DNA of 64,000 nucleotides. Source: an uncultured Collinsella sp. (GTDB lineage: Bacteria; Actinomycetota; Coriobacteriia; Coriobacteriales; Coriobacteriaceae). The translations under genes and the position numbers were made by a program. The notes under the pieces were generated by a model. It ran no database searches, was not told the origin of the DNA, and saw only the letters and a program-made list of their open reading frames with translations. The DNA is taken from NCBI GenBank assembly GCA_958413765.1, contig CATYVH010000003.1, positions 79,343 to 143,342 on the forward strand, read 5' to 3'. This document shows, one piece after another, positions 24,538 to 33,256 of the stretch. Within the stretch, counting starts at the first letter, position 1. The number at the start of each line of letters is the position of its first letter.

Positions 24538-25389
24538 TTAGTCAATCAGATATTTCTCGAATGCGGCCATGTTCTTGGCATCTGCCGCCGCCGGGTCATC
24601 GTAGTAACGACCGTCCGTGATTTCCTGGCCCAGCATGCCGTCAAAACCATGGGCGTTGAGCGTGGCGACGAAGGCGTCCATATCGTGCTTGCCATCGCCC
24701 CACACCAGATGGCCATACGGGTCACCGTCGATAAAGTGCATCTCGTGAATTGCCCCATCACCAAAGGCGGCAAACCAGTCCTCGAGCGCCTCGCCTGCAA
24801 CGCCCATCGCGGTTGTATCAACCATGGGCTGTAAGTACGGGCTCGCGACCTCGTCAATCATGCGCTTCGCATCGGAAACCGTCGTCACAAGGTTGCTCTC
24901 CTCGGGACGCAGGCTTTCCATCGTAAGCACCAGACCGTGCTCGCCGGCATACTCCGCCAGAATGGACAAGTGCTCGCGGCTGCGCTTCCAGGCTTCCTCG
25001 CGATCCTCGTCCCAGTCGCCCCAGCCCGAGTTGACGGACATACGGTCGCACCCAAGTACCTCGGCAAGCTCAATGCCGTGCTTAAAGTACGCCAGGCTGC
25101 GCTGTTCATGCAGCGGCTTGCGTGCGCAGTATTGCCAAGGATAGACAACATTCTCGGGGCACAGAGTACGATACCTAAGCCCACGGTCTGCAGCCTTTTT
25201 CGCCAGGACCTCAGCCTCAAAGTAGCCCGTGTGGTCGAGCGTCACATGCGGCTCCGCACACCACAGCTCAATGGACTCAAAGCCCAAACGCTGCTGCGCG
25301 TCAAGGAAGTAATCGAGCGACCACATGATGTAGTGGATATTCATGCCCGCAATCTGTTCGCGGCGCAGCGTCGGTTTGGATTCAGACAC
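24538..25389 (-). CDS. frlC: FrlC-like sugar epimerase/isomerase (xylose-isomerase-like TIM barrel)
   Basis: A 283-residue AP-endonuclease-2-type TIM barrel, like FrlC, which interconverts fructoselysine and psicoselysine. Visible landmarks are IELWCAEPHVTLDH, MSVNSGWGDWDED, VLTMESLRPEESNLVTTV with the metal-ligand Glu, QPMVDTTAMG, and the final GQEITDGRYYDDP region with a second ligand Glu. The start is a GTG at 25389 preceded by AAGGAGG with six-base spacing, just past the stop of the amidohydrolase gene. It belongs to the same operon as the FrlB and FrlD homologues. Confidence 0.82.
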   Translation of the reverse strand: MSESKPTLRREQIAGMNIHYIMWSLDYFLDAQQRLGFESIELWCAEPHVTLDHTGYFEAEVLAKKAADRGLRYRTLCPENVVYPWQYCARKPLHEQRSLAYFKHGIELAEVLGCDRMSVNSGWGDWDEDREEAWKRSREHLSILAEYAGEHGLVLTMESLRPEESNLVTTVSDAKRMIDEVASPYLQPMVDTTAMGVAGEALEDWFAAFGDGAIHEMHFIDGDPYGHLVWGDGKHDMDAFVATLNAHGFDGMLGQEITDGRYYDDPAAADAKNMAAFEKYLID

Positions 25390-25390
25390 C

Positions 25391-26974
25391 TTATGCCTCC
25401 TTATTTCGATCGAACACGATTTGTCCGTCCGACATCGTCATATCAACCGCAAGATCGCGTGCGTCGCGATAATCGAGGTCGAACACATCCCGATCGAGCA
25501 CGCAGATATCGGCAAGCTTGCCAACCTCAAGCGTACCCAGCTCGTCTTCGCGCATCAGATCGTACGCGCCCCCGGCAGTCCAAGCGCGCAAGAGCTCGAC
25601 AAGCGTCAGCACGTTGGCCTCATTCACGGGCAGTCCATCGTCGAAGTATCCGCCGCACGCGCTGTAGATTGACTCGCCCAGGCTCGGAATCAGCAGCGGC
25701 AAATCCGTACCACAGCACACCGTGCATCCGGAATCTTCCATGCCGCGGCGATTCCAGCTGTGTAAAAGTCGCGTCTCGCCAATTTGTCGACGCATCATCG
25801 ATAGGCAATCCTCGCGCCGGTCCAGCGTCAGAATCTGCGGATAGACCTCGCAAATTCCACCTAACTTGCCAAACTCGACAAGATCGGTCGGGTCAGAGTT
25901 CTCGAGATCGGTAATCGCATGGCGGCGAAGCATCCGTCCATGTTCGTCTCGAGGCAGCGAGGCATAGAGCGCCACGGTGCGACGAACGGCGCCATCTCCC
26001 TGGCAATGCAAGGAATATCGGAAGCCGTCAGCATCAATTGCACGTAGCTCGTTCTCAATCAGATCCCACTCGGGCTCCTCGACGACCGTCTTGCCGGCGG
26101 CTCCCGCATCGGCCGTGTCCTCATAGGGGTCAATCATCTCGGCAAGCCCCACGCATACGCCGCGATCGGTCATACGGTTGAAGCCAGAAAAACGAACGAA
26201 CGGTCCCCGGAAGCGCTCTCGTGCCTCGCGGGCATATGCCAGATTTGCACCAGCGCCCACCGGCTGCGACATCATAGAGACGCGAACCGTCAGCTCACCA
26301 GATTCCTCACGGCGAGCCATTTCGTCGGCAAAGCCGTAGTAGTCATCAAACGCCATCTCCTTGATGGCGGTAACGCCGCGCTCGTTAAGCATGCTCATGT
26401 AGTCCGAATACCCCGCACGTACCTCGGGCAGCGCGAGGAAATCGCTCATCATGCGCCAGATCTTCTCGGCATAGCACGCCTGCGGTGTAAAGCCGTATCG
26501 CGCACTGGCGGCAGCATTGAGAACGCAGGTCTCCGCACCCGGCGTAAAGCAGACGACAGGGATATCGCCAAAACAATAGTCAAACACAGCCGCCGTATTT
26601 GCGTTCTCGGCATCCGATGCCAGCGTTTCGGGTAGGTTGTGGCCAAAAGCCGCCGCGCAATCCGGATGATCTTCTTTCCATGCACGCAAGAGCGACACGG
26701 CCTCTTTGGCATCGGCGACGCCGGACAGATCAGACCCCAACGTCCGCAGCGCCCAGCCCGTATAGAAGGTATGCACATCGATCAGGCCAGGCATGACGGT
26801 GCGGTCGCCCAGGTCAACTACCTCGTCCGCTTGGGTCAAATACGAAGCTACCTCACACTTGGTGCCAACAGCCTCAATTCGATTGCCACGGACCGCTACG
26901 AAACCTTCAAACGGCAGGTCCCCCGTACCGGTAAAGACGCTCTTAGACGTCAGGACCGTCAAACGATCAGACAT
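25391..26974 (-). CDS. Amidohydrolase-3 (YtcJ-like) family protein with altered metal motif
   Basis: A 527-residue protein of the YtcJ/amidohydrolase-3 family: an N-terminal composite beta domain, VMPGLIDVHTFYTGWALR, a central FRYSLHCQGDGAVRRTVALYA (usually H-x-x-G-D-x-A) and VCCGTDLPLLIPSLGES near the end. In family members the first motif is H-x-H; here the second His is Phe (VHTFYTG), so metal binding may differ or depend on other residues. The product may hydrolyse an amide or a carbamoyl group of the imported amino compound. The start at 26974 follows GGTGG. It lies 9 bases after the transporter stop and directly before the frlC-like gene. Confidence 0.82.
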   Translation of the reverse strand: MSDRLTVLTSKSVFTGTGDLPFEGFVAVRGNRIEAVGTKCEVASYLTQADEVVDLGDRTVMPGLIDVHTFYTGWALRTLGSDLSGVADAKEAVSLLRAWKEDHPDCAAAFGHNLPETLASDAENANTAAVFDYCFGDIPVVCFTPGAETCVLNAAASARYGFTPQACYAEKIWRMMSDFLALPEVRAGYSDYMSMLNERGVTAIKEMAFDDYYGFADEMARREESGELTVRVSMMSQPVGAGANLAYAREARERFRGPFVRFSGFNRMTDRGVCVGLAEMIDPYEDTADAGAAGKTVVEEPEWDLIENELRAIDADGFRYSLHCQGDGAVRRTVALYASLPRDEHGRMLRRHAITDLENSDPTDLVEFGKLGGICEVYPQILTLDRREDCLSMMRRQIGETRLLHSWNRRGMEDSGCTVCCGTDLPLLIPSLGESIYSACGGYFDDGLPVNEANVLTLVELLRAWTAGGAYDLMREDELGTLEVGKLADICVLDRDVFDLDYRDARDLAVDMTMSDGQIVFDRNKEA

Positions 26975-26983
26975 CACAACCAC

Positions 26984-28447
26984 CTACACCGGAAGCATGC
27001 CAGAGATTGCCGTTACGATCAGGCCAAAGACGACCATGAAAATGAAGAACTTCCAAATGGTCTTCCACCATTGGCCAAACGAGATCTTTGCCACGGCAAG
27101 GCCGGCGACCGTCATGCCCGCCACGGGACTGATGGTGTTGATGGTCTGATTAGCAAACTGGAGCGCGGTAACGGCTGCCTCGGGATTGAGGCCCATAAGC
27201 TCGGTCAGGGGGCCCATAACAGGCATGGTGAGCGCCGCCAGGCCAGAACTCGAGGGAACCAGCAAAGAGAGCAGGCCAAGGACGATATACATAAACGTGG
27301 TGTAGACGGCGGCGGGTGCACCGGCGAGCGCAGTAGCGAGCGCCTGGAGAATGGTGTCGATGATCATGCCGCCCTCGGCGATGACCAGAATACCGCGAGC
27401 GATACCAATAACGATGGCGGCGTACGCAAAGTCGGCGAGACCTTTAACGAACTCCTCAGCAATCGTCTGCTGGTCAAGACCGCCCAGGATACCGGCAAGC
27501 AAGCCCATGCCAAGGAACACGGCGGAAATCTCATTCATGTACCAACCCTGGGTAACAAGACCCCAGACGATAATGCCCATACCGCAAGCAAAATCGATAA
27601 GCACGAGCTTCTGACGGATAGTGAACTCTTCCTCGATGGAGGCATCGGTCACGGAAAACTCGATACGCTTGAGCTTATCGTCCTCGTACGTAATGGACGA
27701 CTCGGGGTTTTTCTTGACGCGCATGGCGTAGCGCATGGCCCATGCGATACCGACGGCAGTGAAGATGGCCCAAGAAACGGCGCGCAGCCACAGTTGCGGA
27801 TTGCCCTCGATGCCGATAATGCCCTGTGCGATCAAGACGTTAAACGGGTCGATGGTCGAAGCACAATATCCCAGGTTAGGACCAAGGAAGCAGATGATGA
27901 ATGCCGTCATCGAGTCATAACCGATACCCATCATGATGGGAATGAAGATGGCATAGAACGGCAGGGCTTCCTCAGACATACCAAACGTAGTGCCGCAAAT
28001 GGACAGCAACGTCATCGTGATGGGAATGATGAGGATGTCCTTGTTCTTGAGCTTTTTAATCACACGGCTCATGCCGGCATTCAAAGCGTTGGTCTTGGTG
28101 ATGATTGCGAACGATCCGCCAATCAATAAGACGAACGCAACGACGTCGGCAGCCTCTTGGATGCCCTTAGTGGGCGCTTGCAGGACCGCGAAGATATCCT
28201 GACCCAGATTGATGGTCTCGCCGGTCTCGGAATCGGTGTAGTTCTTATCGACCTGTTCATAGGTTCCAGCAACGGCGACTTCACGCTCGCCCGCCGCTGT
28301 CGAAATCGTCTTGCGCTGATACTGACCAGAGGGAACGATCCAAGTCAGGACCGCAAAGACAACGATCAGCAAGAACATGATCGTATAGACATGCGGTAAT
28401 TTGAACTTAAAACGTCTGTTTGTCTTCTTCGCCTTCGTATCTGACAT
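26984..28447 (-). CDS. YfcC/AitC-family membrane transporter (PF03606)
   Basis: A 487-residue polytopic membrane protein with about 12 hydrophobic helices, of the YfcC/DcuC family. It has the N-terminal FKFKLPHVYTIMFLLIVVF with the following IVPSGQYQR, GGSFAIITKTNALN, CGTTFGMSEEALPFY, and near the C-terminus LLVPSSSGLAALTMPVMGPL and NQTINTISPVAGMTVAGLA. YfcC proteins are thought to move amino acids or C4-dicarboxylates. As first structural gene of a fructosamine-type operon it is the likely uptake system for the glycated amino compound. The ATG is preceded by GGAGG five bases away. Confidence 0.87.
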   Translation of the reverse strand: MSDTKAKKTNRRFKFKLPHVYTIMFLLIVVFAVLTWIVPSGQYQRKTISTAAGEREVAVAGTYEQVDKNYTDSETGETINLGQDIFAVLQAPTKGIQEAADVVAFVLLIGGSFAIITKTNALNAGMSRVIKKLKNKDILIIPITMTLLSICGTTFGMSEEALPFYAIFIPIMMGIGYDSMTAFIICFLGPNLGYCASTIDPFNVLIAQGIIGIEGNPQLWLRAVSWAIFTAVGIAWAMRYAMRVKKNPESSITYEDDKLKRIEFSVTDASIEEEFTIRQKLVLIDFACGMGIIVWGLVTQGWYMNEISAVFLGMGLLAGILGGLDQQTIAEEFVKGLADFAYAAIVIGIARGILVIAEGGMIIDTILQALATALAGAPAAVYTTFMYIVLGLLSLLVPSSSGLAALTMPVMGPLTELMGLNPEAAVTALQFANQTINTISPVAGMTVAGLAVAKISFGQWWKTIWKFFIFMVVFGLIVTAISGMLPV

Positions 28448-28507
28448 AGATACCTCCAAAGAACTCGAGACTGCATCGCATCTCGCTTCAACGTCTGCAC
28501 AAGGCAA

Positions 28508-28526
28508 ACGTTCTATGACGTTCTAT
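28508..28526 (-). promoter_or_regulatory. Tandem repeat at the transcription start of the frl-like operon
   Basis: Two copies of ACGTTCTAT (28508-28516 and 28518-28526) lie 10 bases apart, on one DNA face, immediately after the -10 box. This is a possible binding site for the GntR/HutC regulator encoded just upstream. Confidence 0.35.
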
Positions 28527-28555
28527 AGATTACCAGCAGCTTTTCTCGTCATCAA
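28527..28555 (-). promoter_or_regulatory. Promoter of the transporter/frl-like operon
   Basis: Minus strand TTGATG (28550-28555), 17-bp spacer, TAATCT (28527-28532), about 80 bases upstream of the transporter start. Confidence 0.5.
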
Positions 28556-28618
28556 GATAATTTCAAACTGATTGCCGCAACGCGGTTGAACGGTTGCGTT
28601 TGCGCCGTGAACGGTATG

Positions 28619-28650
28619 GAAACGCCCGGTGAGATGATCCACCGGGCGTC
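28619..28650 (-). terminator. Intrinsic terminator of the GntR regulator gene
   Basis: ACGCCCGGTG and CACCGGGCGT arms form a perfect 10-bp stem, followed on the minus strand by TTCC. It lies 16 bases after the regulator stop. Confidence 0.65.
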
Positions 28651-28665
28651 TCCATTCGCAATGTC

Positions 28666-29409
28666 CTAGATGTCAAAAACGTAGCGAGACCCAACGATCC
28701 GCTGACGACCGATGATAAACGGCCGCCGCTGCTCATCAAAGAAGAAGGCTTCCATATAAAACAAGGGTTCGCCAACGGGAACCGCCAGCAACCGAGCGAC
28801 CTCGGGCGATGCGCACGCGATCTCGAGCGTGCACGGGTCGGTAAACGCAGGCGTCCGCCCCGTCCGGTTGCGCACGAACTCAAAAATGGATTGGTTAGAT
28901 AGAGGCGCCGTTGATAGATAGGCGTTGTCCTCGTAAACGTATATGTTGTTCTCAAGCATGACAGGGACGCCATCGGCAGTACGCACGCGCTCAACGCAAA
29001 TCAAGTCAGTTCCAACGGGAACACCAAAGAACTGTGCTTCGGTGGAATCCGCCGGCAGTATCTTTCTCGAAATGACACACGCCCCCGGTTCCATTCCGTT
29101 AGCGCGGCATGCGTCCGAAAAACTCTGGACGTCATCCTTCTGGCGAATCTTGCGCTTGAGCTTGGGGGCATTGACAAACGTGCCTTTCCCCTGTCGCTTC
29201 GTTAGATAGCCCTGTTGGACGAGCTCCTCAATAGCGCGTCGCACGGTAACGCGGCCAACTTTATAGCTCTCAGCCAATTCGAATTCGTTGGGTATCCGCG
29301 CACCTGCCTTGTAGGCACCGGAGTTGATTTCGTTTTTAATGATATCAATGACCTGTTGGTACAGCGGTATCGCTGCTTTACCGTCAGTTAGCCCTTCAGT
29401 CGGTGGCAT
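28666..29409 (-). CDS. GntR/HutC-family transcriptional regulator
   Basis: A 247-residue regulator. Residues ~15-80 are the GntR winged helix: IPLYQQVIDIIKNEINSG, IPNEFELAESYKVGRVTVRRAIEELVQQGYLTKRQGKGTFV. The C-terminal ~150 residues are the UTRA ligand-binding fold of the HutC branch (FGVPVGTDLICVERVRTADGV; VLENNIYVYED). FrlR of enteric bacteria belongs to the same branch. It lies upstream of the transporter operon in the same direction with its own hairpin, so it is the likely local regulator, with a phosphorylated sugar-amine as probable effector. The ATG is preceded by GGGAGAGGG. Confidence 0.9.
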   Translation of the reverse strand: MPPTEGLTDGKAAIPLYQQVIDIIKNEINSGAYKAGARIPNEFELAESYKVGRVTVRRAIEELVQQGYLTKRQGKGTFVNAPKLKRKIRQKDDVQSFSDACRANGMEPGACVISRKILPADSTEAQFFGVPVGTDLICVERVRTADGVPVMLENNIYVYEDNAYLSTAPLSNQSIFEFVRNRTGRTPAFTDPCTLEIACASPEVARLLAVPVGEPLFYMEAFFFDEQRRPFIIGRQRIVGSRYVFDI

Positions 29410-29435
29410 ATACCCTCTCCCAGCGCAATTACGTC

Positions 29436-29475
29436 TAAAACGGGCTTAAGGGCATTCAACAAGTCCTTAAGCCCG
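29436..29475 (-). terminator. Intrinsic terminator of the HAD phosphatase gene
   Basis: On the minus strand GCGGGCTTAAGG pairs with CCTTAAGCCCGT around a 13-base loop and is followed by TTTTAG. Confidence 0.8.
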
Positions 29476-29559
29476 CATTAGCTTAAAGTATGCTAGGTGT
29501 CGCACCAAAATGTCGGGTATTTACTCATCGGACCCGAAAAACGCGCAACTAACGCGCTC

Positions 29560-30219
29560 TTACGCGAGTTCCAGCAGGTCCGGCAGCTGATCGATAATCT
29601 TATCCGCGGCGTCCTGACTAAAGCCAAAGCGCTCCTCGCGCTTGGCGATGACTGTCAGACCGGCGCGCTTGCCGGCAGTGATGCCAGGCACCGAATCCTC
29701 AACGCAGCAGCAGCGATTCGCGGGCAGCCCCAGCAGGTCCAGCGCATGCAGGTAGATGTCGGGCTCGGGCTTACTCTCCTTAAACTGCTCGCCGCTCACC
29801 ACATACTCAAAGGCATCCGACAGCCCGCACGCGTTGAGCACTTCCTCGATGCTATCCATGGGAGACGAGCTGGCAAGCGCCACGCGAACGCCACGGCGTG
29901 GCAGCTCTCGAATCGTATCCACGGCGCCTGGGTTAATCAAAGCCTGATAGTCGCGCGGACGCTTATGCGCCCACTCGTCCCAACGGGCCAACGCTTCCTC
30001 GCCAGTGAAATGCCCCTTACCGGCGCGCTCAAACCAATCGACCAGCATATGCAGGAAGAACTGATGCGAGGTACCGACTTGCCCATTCAACTCCTCTTGA
30101 GTCAGGTTAAGCCCAAGCTCCTTGGCAAACGCGGCAGTCTCGCCCAGGTAGTAATACTCGGTATCGACAATGACACCGTCCATGTCAAAGATAACGGCGT
30201 CGAACGGAAATGCGGACAC
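29560..30219 (-). CDS. HAD-superfamily phosphatase/phosphomutase (beta-phosphoglucomutase-like)
   Basis: A 219-residue HAD hydrolase of subfamily I. Motif I is FDAVIFDMDGVIVDTE near residue 5, followed by a helical cap (GETAAFAKELGLNLT and following), motif II VALASSSPMDSIEEVL, the Lys motif EQFKESKPEPDIYLHAL and motif IV CVEDSVPGITAGKRAGL. The ESKPxPD arrangement fits beta-phosphoglucomutase or a sugar-phosphate phosphatase. The GTG at 30219 was chosen for its AGGGAGG site, rather than the ATG 48 bases upstream, which reads through a terminator. It is downstream of another HAD gene but separated from it by a hairpin. Confidence 0.82.
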   Translation of the reverse strand: MSAFPFDAVIFDMDGVIVDTEYYYLGETAAFAKELGLNLTQEELNGQVGTSHQFFLHMLVDWFERAGKGHFTGEEALARWDEWAHKRPRDYQALINPGAVDTIRELPRRGVRVALASSSPMDSIEEVLNACGLSDAFEYVVSGEQFKESKPEPDIYLHALDLLGLPANRCCCVEDSVPGITAGKRAGLTVIAKREERFGFSQDAADKIIDQLPDLLELA

Positions 30220-30233
30220 GGCACCCTCCCTAA

Positions 30234-30260
30234 CAAAAGGGCGCCCGCAAGCAGGCGCCC
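30234..30260 (-). terminator. Intrinsic terminator of the Cof-type phosphatase gene
   Basis: GGGCGCC and GGCGCCC arms around 8 bases, followed on the minus strand by TTTTGTT. It lies 24 bases past the stop at 30284. Confidence 0.8.
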
Positions 30261-30283
30261 AAACCATGCATTAATCGGCGATT

Positions 30284-31126
30284 CTAACCCAGCAGCTTAT
30301 CCAGCGCCACTGCAATACCGTCTTCGTTGTTATTGGCGGTTACCATCTGGGCAACTGCCTTAACCTCATCGACGGCGTTGCCCATGGCAACACCGGTGCC
30401 GGCCCACTCAATCATGGACTTGTCGTTCTGGCCGTCGCCAAACGAGACGACCTCGCTGGCATCGATACCGAGCTTGGGCAGGGCACCCTCGAGCGCACGG
30501 GCTTTGTCGATACCGGGCGCCGTGTACTCAAAGTACCAGTCGGCCGTAAACATGCCCGAAAGCGTCTGGGTAAAGGGCGCATACATCTCCTCGTAATGCG
30601 CCTGCAGGTAGGTCGGATCACCCGCCGTCAGCAGCTTGTCCACGGGATAAGTGTCCACGACCTCATGCAGGCTCTCGACCTCGCGAATCTTAAGATCGCA
30701 CGCATCGCGCTCATACTTGACGATATTCTTCCGCAAGCCGTCAGGCAGCGTGATCATGCAATGGTACGAGTCCTCGACGTGCAAATCGCGACCGAGTGAA
30801 ATCATAGGAATCACGTCGAAATTGCGCAGATGATCAATCAGACGGTGCAGTTCGTCAGCCGGCATGGCCTGATCAAAAAGGACCTCATCGGTCTGAGCGT
30901 CGACCACGTGCGCGCCATTAAAGGCAACTAGCAGACCATCATGGTTTTGAAGGTCGAGCTCCTGCGCCAAGGCGTGCAGCCCCCATGCAGGACGACCCGA
31001 AGCCAAGATGAGCTTAATGCCCGACTCCTGCGCAGCGAGCAGCTTCTCGCACGTACGCGGGCTGATGACCTTTTGGTCGTTGGTGAGCGTACCGTCGATA
31101 TCCATTGCGATGGCTTTGATTGCCAT
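30284..31126 (-). CDS. Cof-type HAD sugar phosphatase
   Basis: A 280-residue HAD-IIB (Cof) hydrolase. Motif I is IKAIAMDIDGTLTNDQK, motif II LILASGRPAWG, the Lys-containing PGIDKARAL lies in the C-terminal half, and motif IV is VVSFGDGQNDKSMIEWAGTGVAMGNAVDEVK. The C2 cap lies between. Such proteins dephosphorylate sugar phosphates or FMN/PLP with low specificity. The start at 31126 is preceded by AGGGAGG; an open frame continues far upstream on paper but has no family homology. It ends at a strong terminator. Confidence 0.87.
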   Translation of the reverse strand: MAIKAIAMDIDGTLTNDQKVISPRTCEKLLAAQESGIKLILASGRPAWGLHALAQELDLQNHDGLLVAFNGAHVVDAQTDEVLFDQAMPADELHRLIDHLRNFDVIPMISLGRDLHVEDSYHCMITLPDGLRKNIVKYERDACDLKIREVESLHEVVDTYPVDKLLTAGDPTYLQAHYEEMYAPFTQTLSGMFTADWYFEYTAPGIDKARALEGALPKLGIDASEVVSFGDGQNDKSMIEWAGTGVAMGNAVDEVKAVAQMVTANNNEDGIAVALDKLLG

Positions 31127-31301
31127 ATATGCCTCCCTGTCATTGAACAACCTTGTCTGAGCCATCATACAGAACACCCACGGCGGCGCTGTTTGCAACG
31201 GGAAAAATGTCATATTGTCCCAAACATGAACGGCGCGCCTTCGACGATTGCGATGCCCGTCGAGGCGCCTCCCGATACATTCCATCCTATCCAAATAGCA
31301 A

Positions 31302-31330
31302 GGGCCCGTATCCCAACGGATACGGGCCCC
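31302..31330 (-). terminator. Intrinsic terminator of pgi
   Basis: GGGCCCGTATCC pairs with GGATACGGGCCC around a CAAC loop, 32 bases beyond the pgi stop. No long T-run is present. Confidence 0.65.
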
Positions 31331-31361
31331 TTTCAGCCATAAGCCAGCTCGGCCGTAAAAA

Positions 31362-33056
31362 CTACTTGCGGTGAGCGCGGTAGAACTCGATGAGCGCCTG
31401 GGTCGAAGCGTCCTGCTCGGCCTTGGCAGCGTCGTCGTGGAAGGCCGGGGTGATCTGCTTGGCAAGCTGCTTGCCCAGCTCAACGCCCCACTGGTCGTAG
31501 GAGTCGATGCCCCAGACCGTGCCCTCGACAAACGTGATGTGCTCGTACAGGGCGATGAGCTCGCCGAGCGCAAACGGGGTCAGCGTGTCACCGAAGATCG
31601 AGGTCGTCGGACGGTTGCCCTCAAAGCAGCGGGCCGGGACGATCTGCTCGGGCGTGCCCTCGGCGCGCACCTCATCGGCCGTCTTACCAAAGGCGAGCGC
31701 CTTGGTCTGGGCCAGGAAGTTGCCCAGGAACAGCTCGTGCACGTCCTGACCGCTGTCGGTCGCAGGGTTGGCGGTATTGGCGAAGGCAATGAAATCGGCC
31801 GGAACCACCACGGTGCCCTGGTGCAGCAGCTGGTAGAAGGCGTGCTGACCGTTGGTGCCGGGCTCGCCCCAGAAGATCTCACCGGTATCGGAGGTCACAG
31901 CGCTGCCGTCCCAGCGGACGTGCTTGCCGTTCGACTCCATGGTGAGCTGCTGCAGGTAGGCCGGGAAACGGTGCAGGTACTGGCAGTACGGCAGCACGGC
32001 GTGGCTCTTGGAACCGAAGAAGTTGACGTACCAGACGTTGAGCAGGCCCATCAGCGCGACGGCGTTGTTCTCGAGCGGCGTGTTGCAGAAGTACTCGTCG
32101 ATGGCGTGGAAGCCCTCGAGGAACTGCTGGAAGCGCTCGGGGCCGAGCACGACGATCAGCGACAGGCCCACGGCGGAGTCGACAGAGTAGCGGCCACCGA
32201 CCCAGTTCCAGAAACCAAAAGCGTTAGCGGGGTCGATGCCGAAGGCCTCGACCTTCTCGAGTGCGGTGGAAACGGCGACAAAGTGCTTGGCCACGGCCTC
32301 GGCGTTCTGCTCATCGGAGCCGTCGATGGCGCCCTGAGCCTTGAGCTGCTCGAGCATCCAGGTCTTGACCTCGCGGGCGTTGGTGAGGGTCTCGAGCGTG
32401 GTGAAGGTCTTAGAGACGATGATCACGAGCGTGGTCTCGGGATCCAGACCCTTGAGCTTCTCGGCCTGGTCGTTGGGATCGATGTTGGAGATATAGCGGC
32501 AATCGATACCGGCGTCGGCATAGGGACGCAAGGCCTCGTAGGCCATGACCGGGCCCAGATCGGAGCCGCCGATGCCGATGGACACCAGGTGCTCAATCTT
32601 CTTGCCGGTAACACCCTTCCACTCACCGGAGCGCACGCGCTCGGCGAAGGCATACATGCGGTCGAGAACCTCGTGCACGTCGGCGACGACGTCCTGGCCG
32701 TCGACGATGAGCTGGCCCTTCTCGCTTGCCGGGCGGCGCAGCGCGGTGTGCAGGACGGCGCGGTCCTCGGTGGTGTTGATGTGCTCGCCGGAGAACATGG
32801 CGTCGCGGCGCTCCTCGAGCTTCACCTCGCGGGCAAGATCGCACAGCAGCTTGACGGTCTCATCAGTCACCAGGTTCTTGGACAGGTCGAAGTGCAGGTC
32901 ACCGGCGTCAAAGCTCAGCTTGTTCACGCGCTCGGCATCGGCGGCGAACCAGGCCTTGAGGTCGATACCCTCGGCCTCGAGCTTCTCCTGATGGGCCTCG
33001 AGCGCCTTCCAAGCGGCAGTCGACGTAGCATCGATAGGTGCGGCAACAGTTGCCAT
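31362..33056 (-). CDS. pgi: Glucose-6-phosphate isomerase
   Basis: Pgi interconverts glucose 6-phosphate and fructose 6-phosphate in glycolysis. The 564-residue protein has HLVSIGIGGSDLGPVMAYEAL, the sugar-phosphate Ser/Thr loop VIIVSKTFTTLETLTNA, FWNWVGGRYSVDSAVGLS with the catalytic Glu neighbourhood, and SYDQWGVELGKQLAK, the last PGI signature. It is of the long bacterial/eukaryotic type with an N-terminal helical extension. The ATG at 33056 follows GAGGAGGA. In this anaerobe it links glucose 6-phosphate, including any released by the frl-like pathway, to glycolysis. It is single-gene, with a terminator. Confidence 0.95.
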   Translation of the reverse strand: MATVAAPIDATSTAAWKALEAHQEKLEAEGIDLKAWFAADAERVNKLSFDAGDLHFDLSKNLVTDETVKLLCDLAREVKLEERRDAMFSGEHINTTEDRAVLHTALRRPASEKGQLIVDGQDVVADVHEVLDRMYAFAERVRSGEWKGVTGKKIEHLVSIGIGGSDLGPVMAYEALRPYADAGIDCRYISNIDPNDQAEKLKGLDPETTLVIIVSKTFTTLETLTNAREVKTWMLEQLKAQGAIDGSDEQNAEAVAKHFVAVSTALEKVEAFGIDPANAFGFWNWVGGRYSVDSAVGLSLIVVLGPERFQQFLEGFHAIDEYFCNTPLENNAVALMGLLNVWYVNFFGSKSHAVLPYCQYLHRFPAYLQQLTMESNGKHVRWDGSAVTSDTGEIFWGEPGTNGQHAFYQLLHQGTVVVPADFIAFANTANPATDSGQDVHELFLGNFLAQTKALAFGKTADEVRAEGTPEQIVPARCFEGNRPTTSIFGDTLTPFALGELIALYEHITFVEGTVWGIDSYDQWGVELGKQLAKQITPAFHDDAAKAEQDASTQALIEFYRAHRK

Positions 33057-33184
33057 AGAGTCCTCCTCAGCATACGGGCGCACGCCTCCATGCGCCCGGA
33101 CATTCAGATGCCACTATTCTAGCGCAGGTCAAGACTATAATCAGCGAGCGTTGCCAATCGGCCCCCAAACGGCAACCGACCAAA

Positions 33185-33256
33185 AAGGGACAGGTTTAAT
33201 TTGGCAGGTCAAACGCTTTACCAATCAAAAATAACCTATCCCTTTATGCCAAATAT
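33185..33256. repeat. GGGACAGG-type elements in inverted pair
   Basis: AGGGACAGGTT with ATTTGGCA on the plus strand and AACCTATCCC with ATGCCAAAT downstream form two interlocked complementary pairs. This looks like two copies of the same short element in opposite orientation, between pgi and the next minus-strand gene. Confidence 0.55.

Noticed and set aside
30284..31573. 429-codon version of the Cof phosphatase with a long N-terminal extension
   Set aside because: The extension is Arg/Ser-rich shadow sequence reading through the pgi terminator; the ATG at 31126 has AGGGAGG and the family N-terminus.
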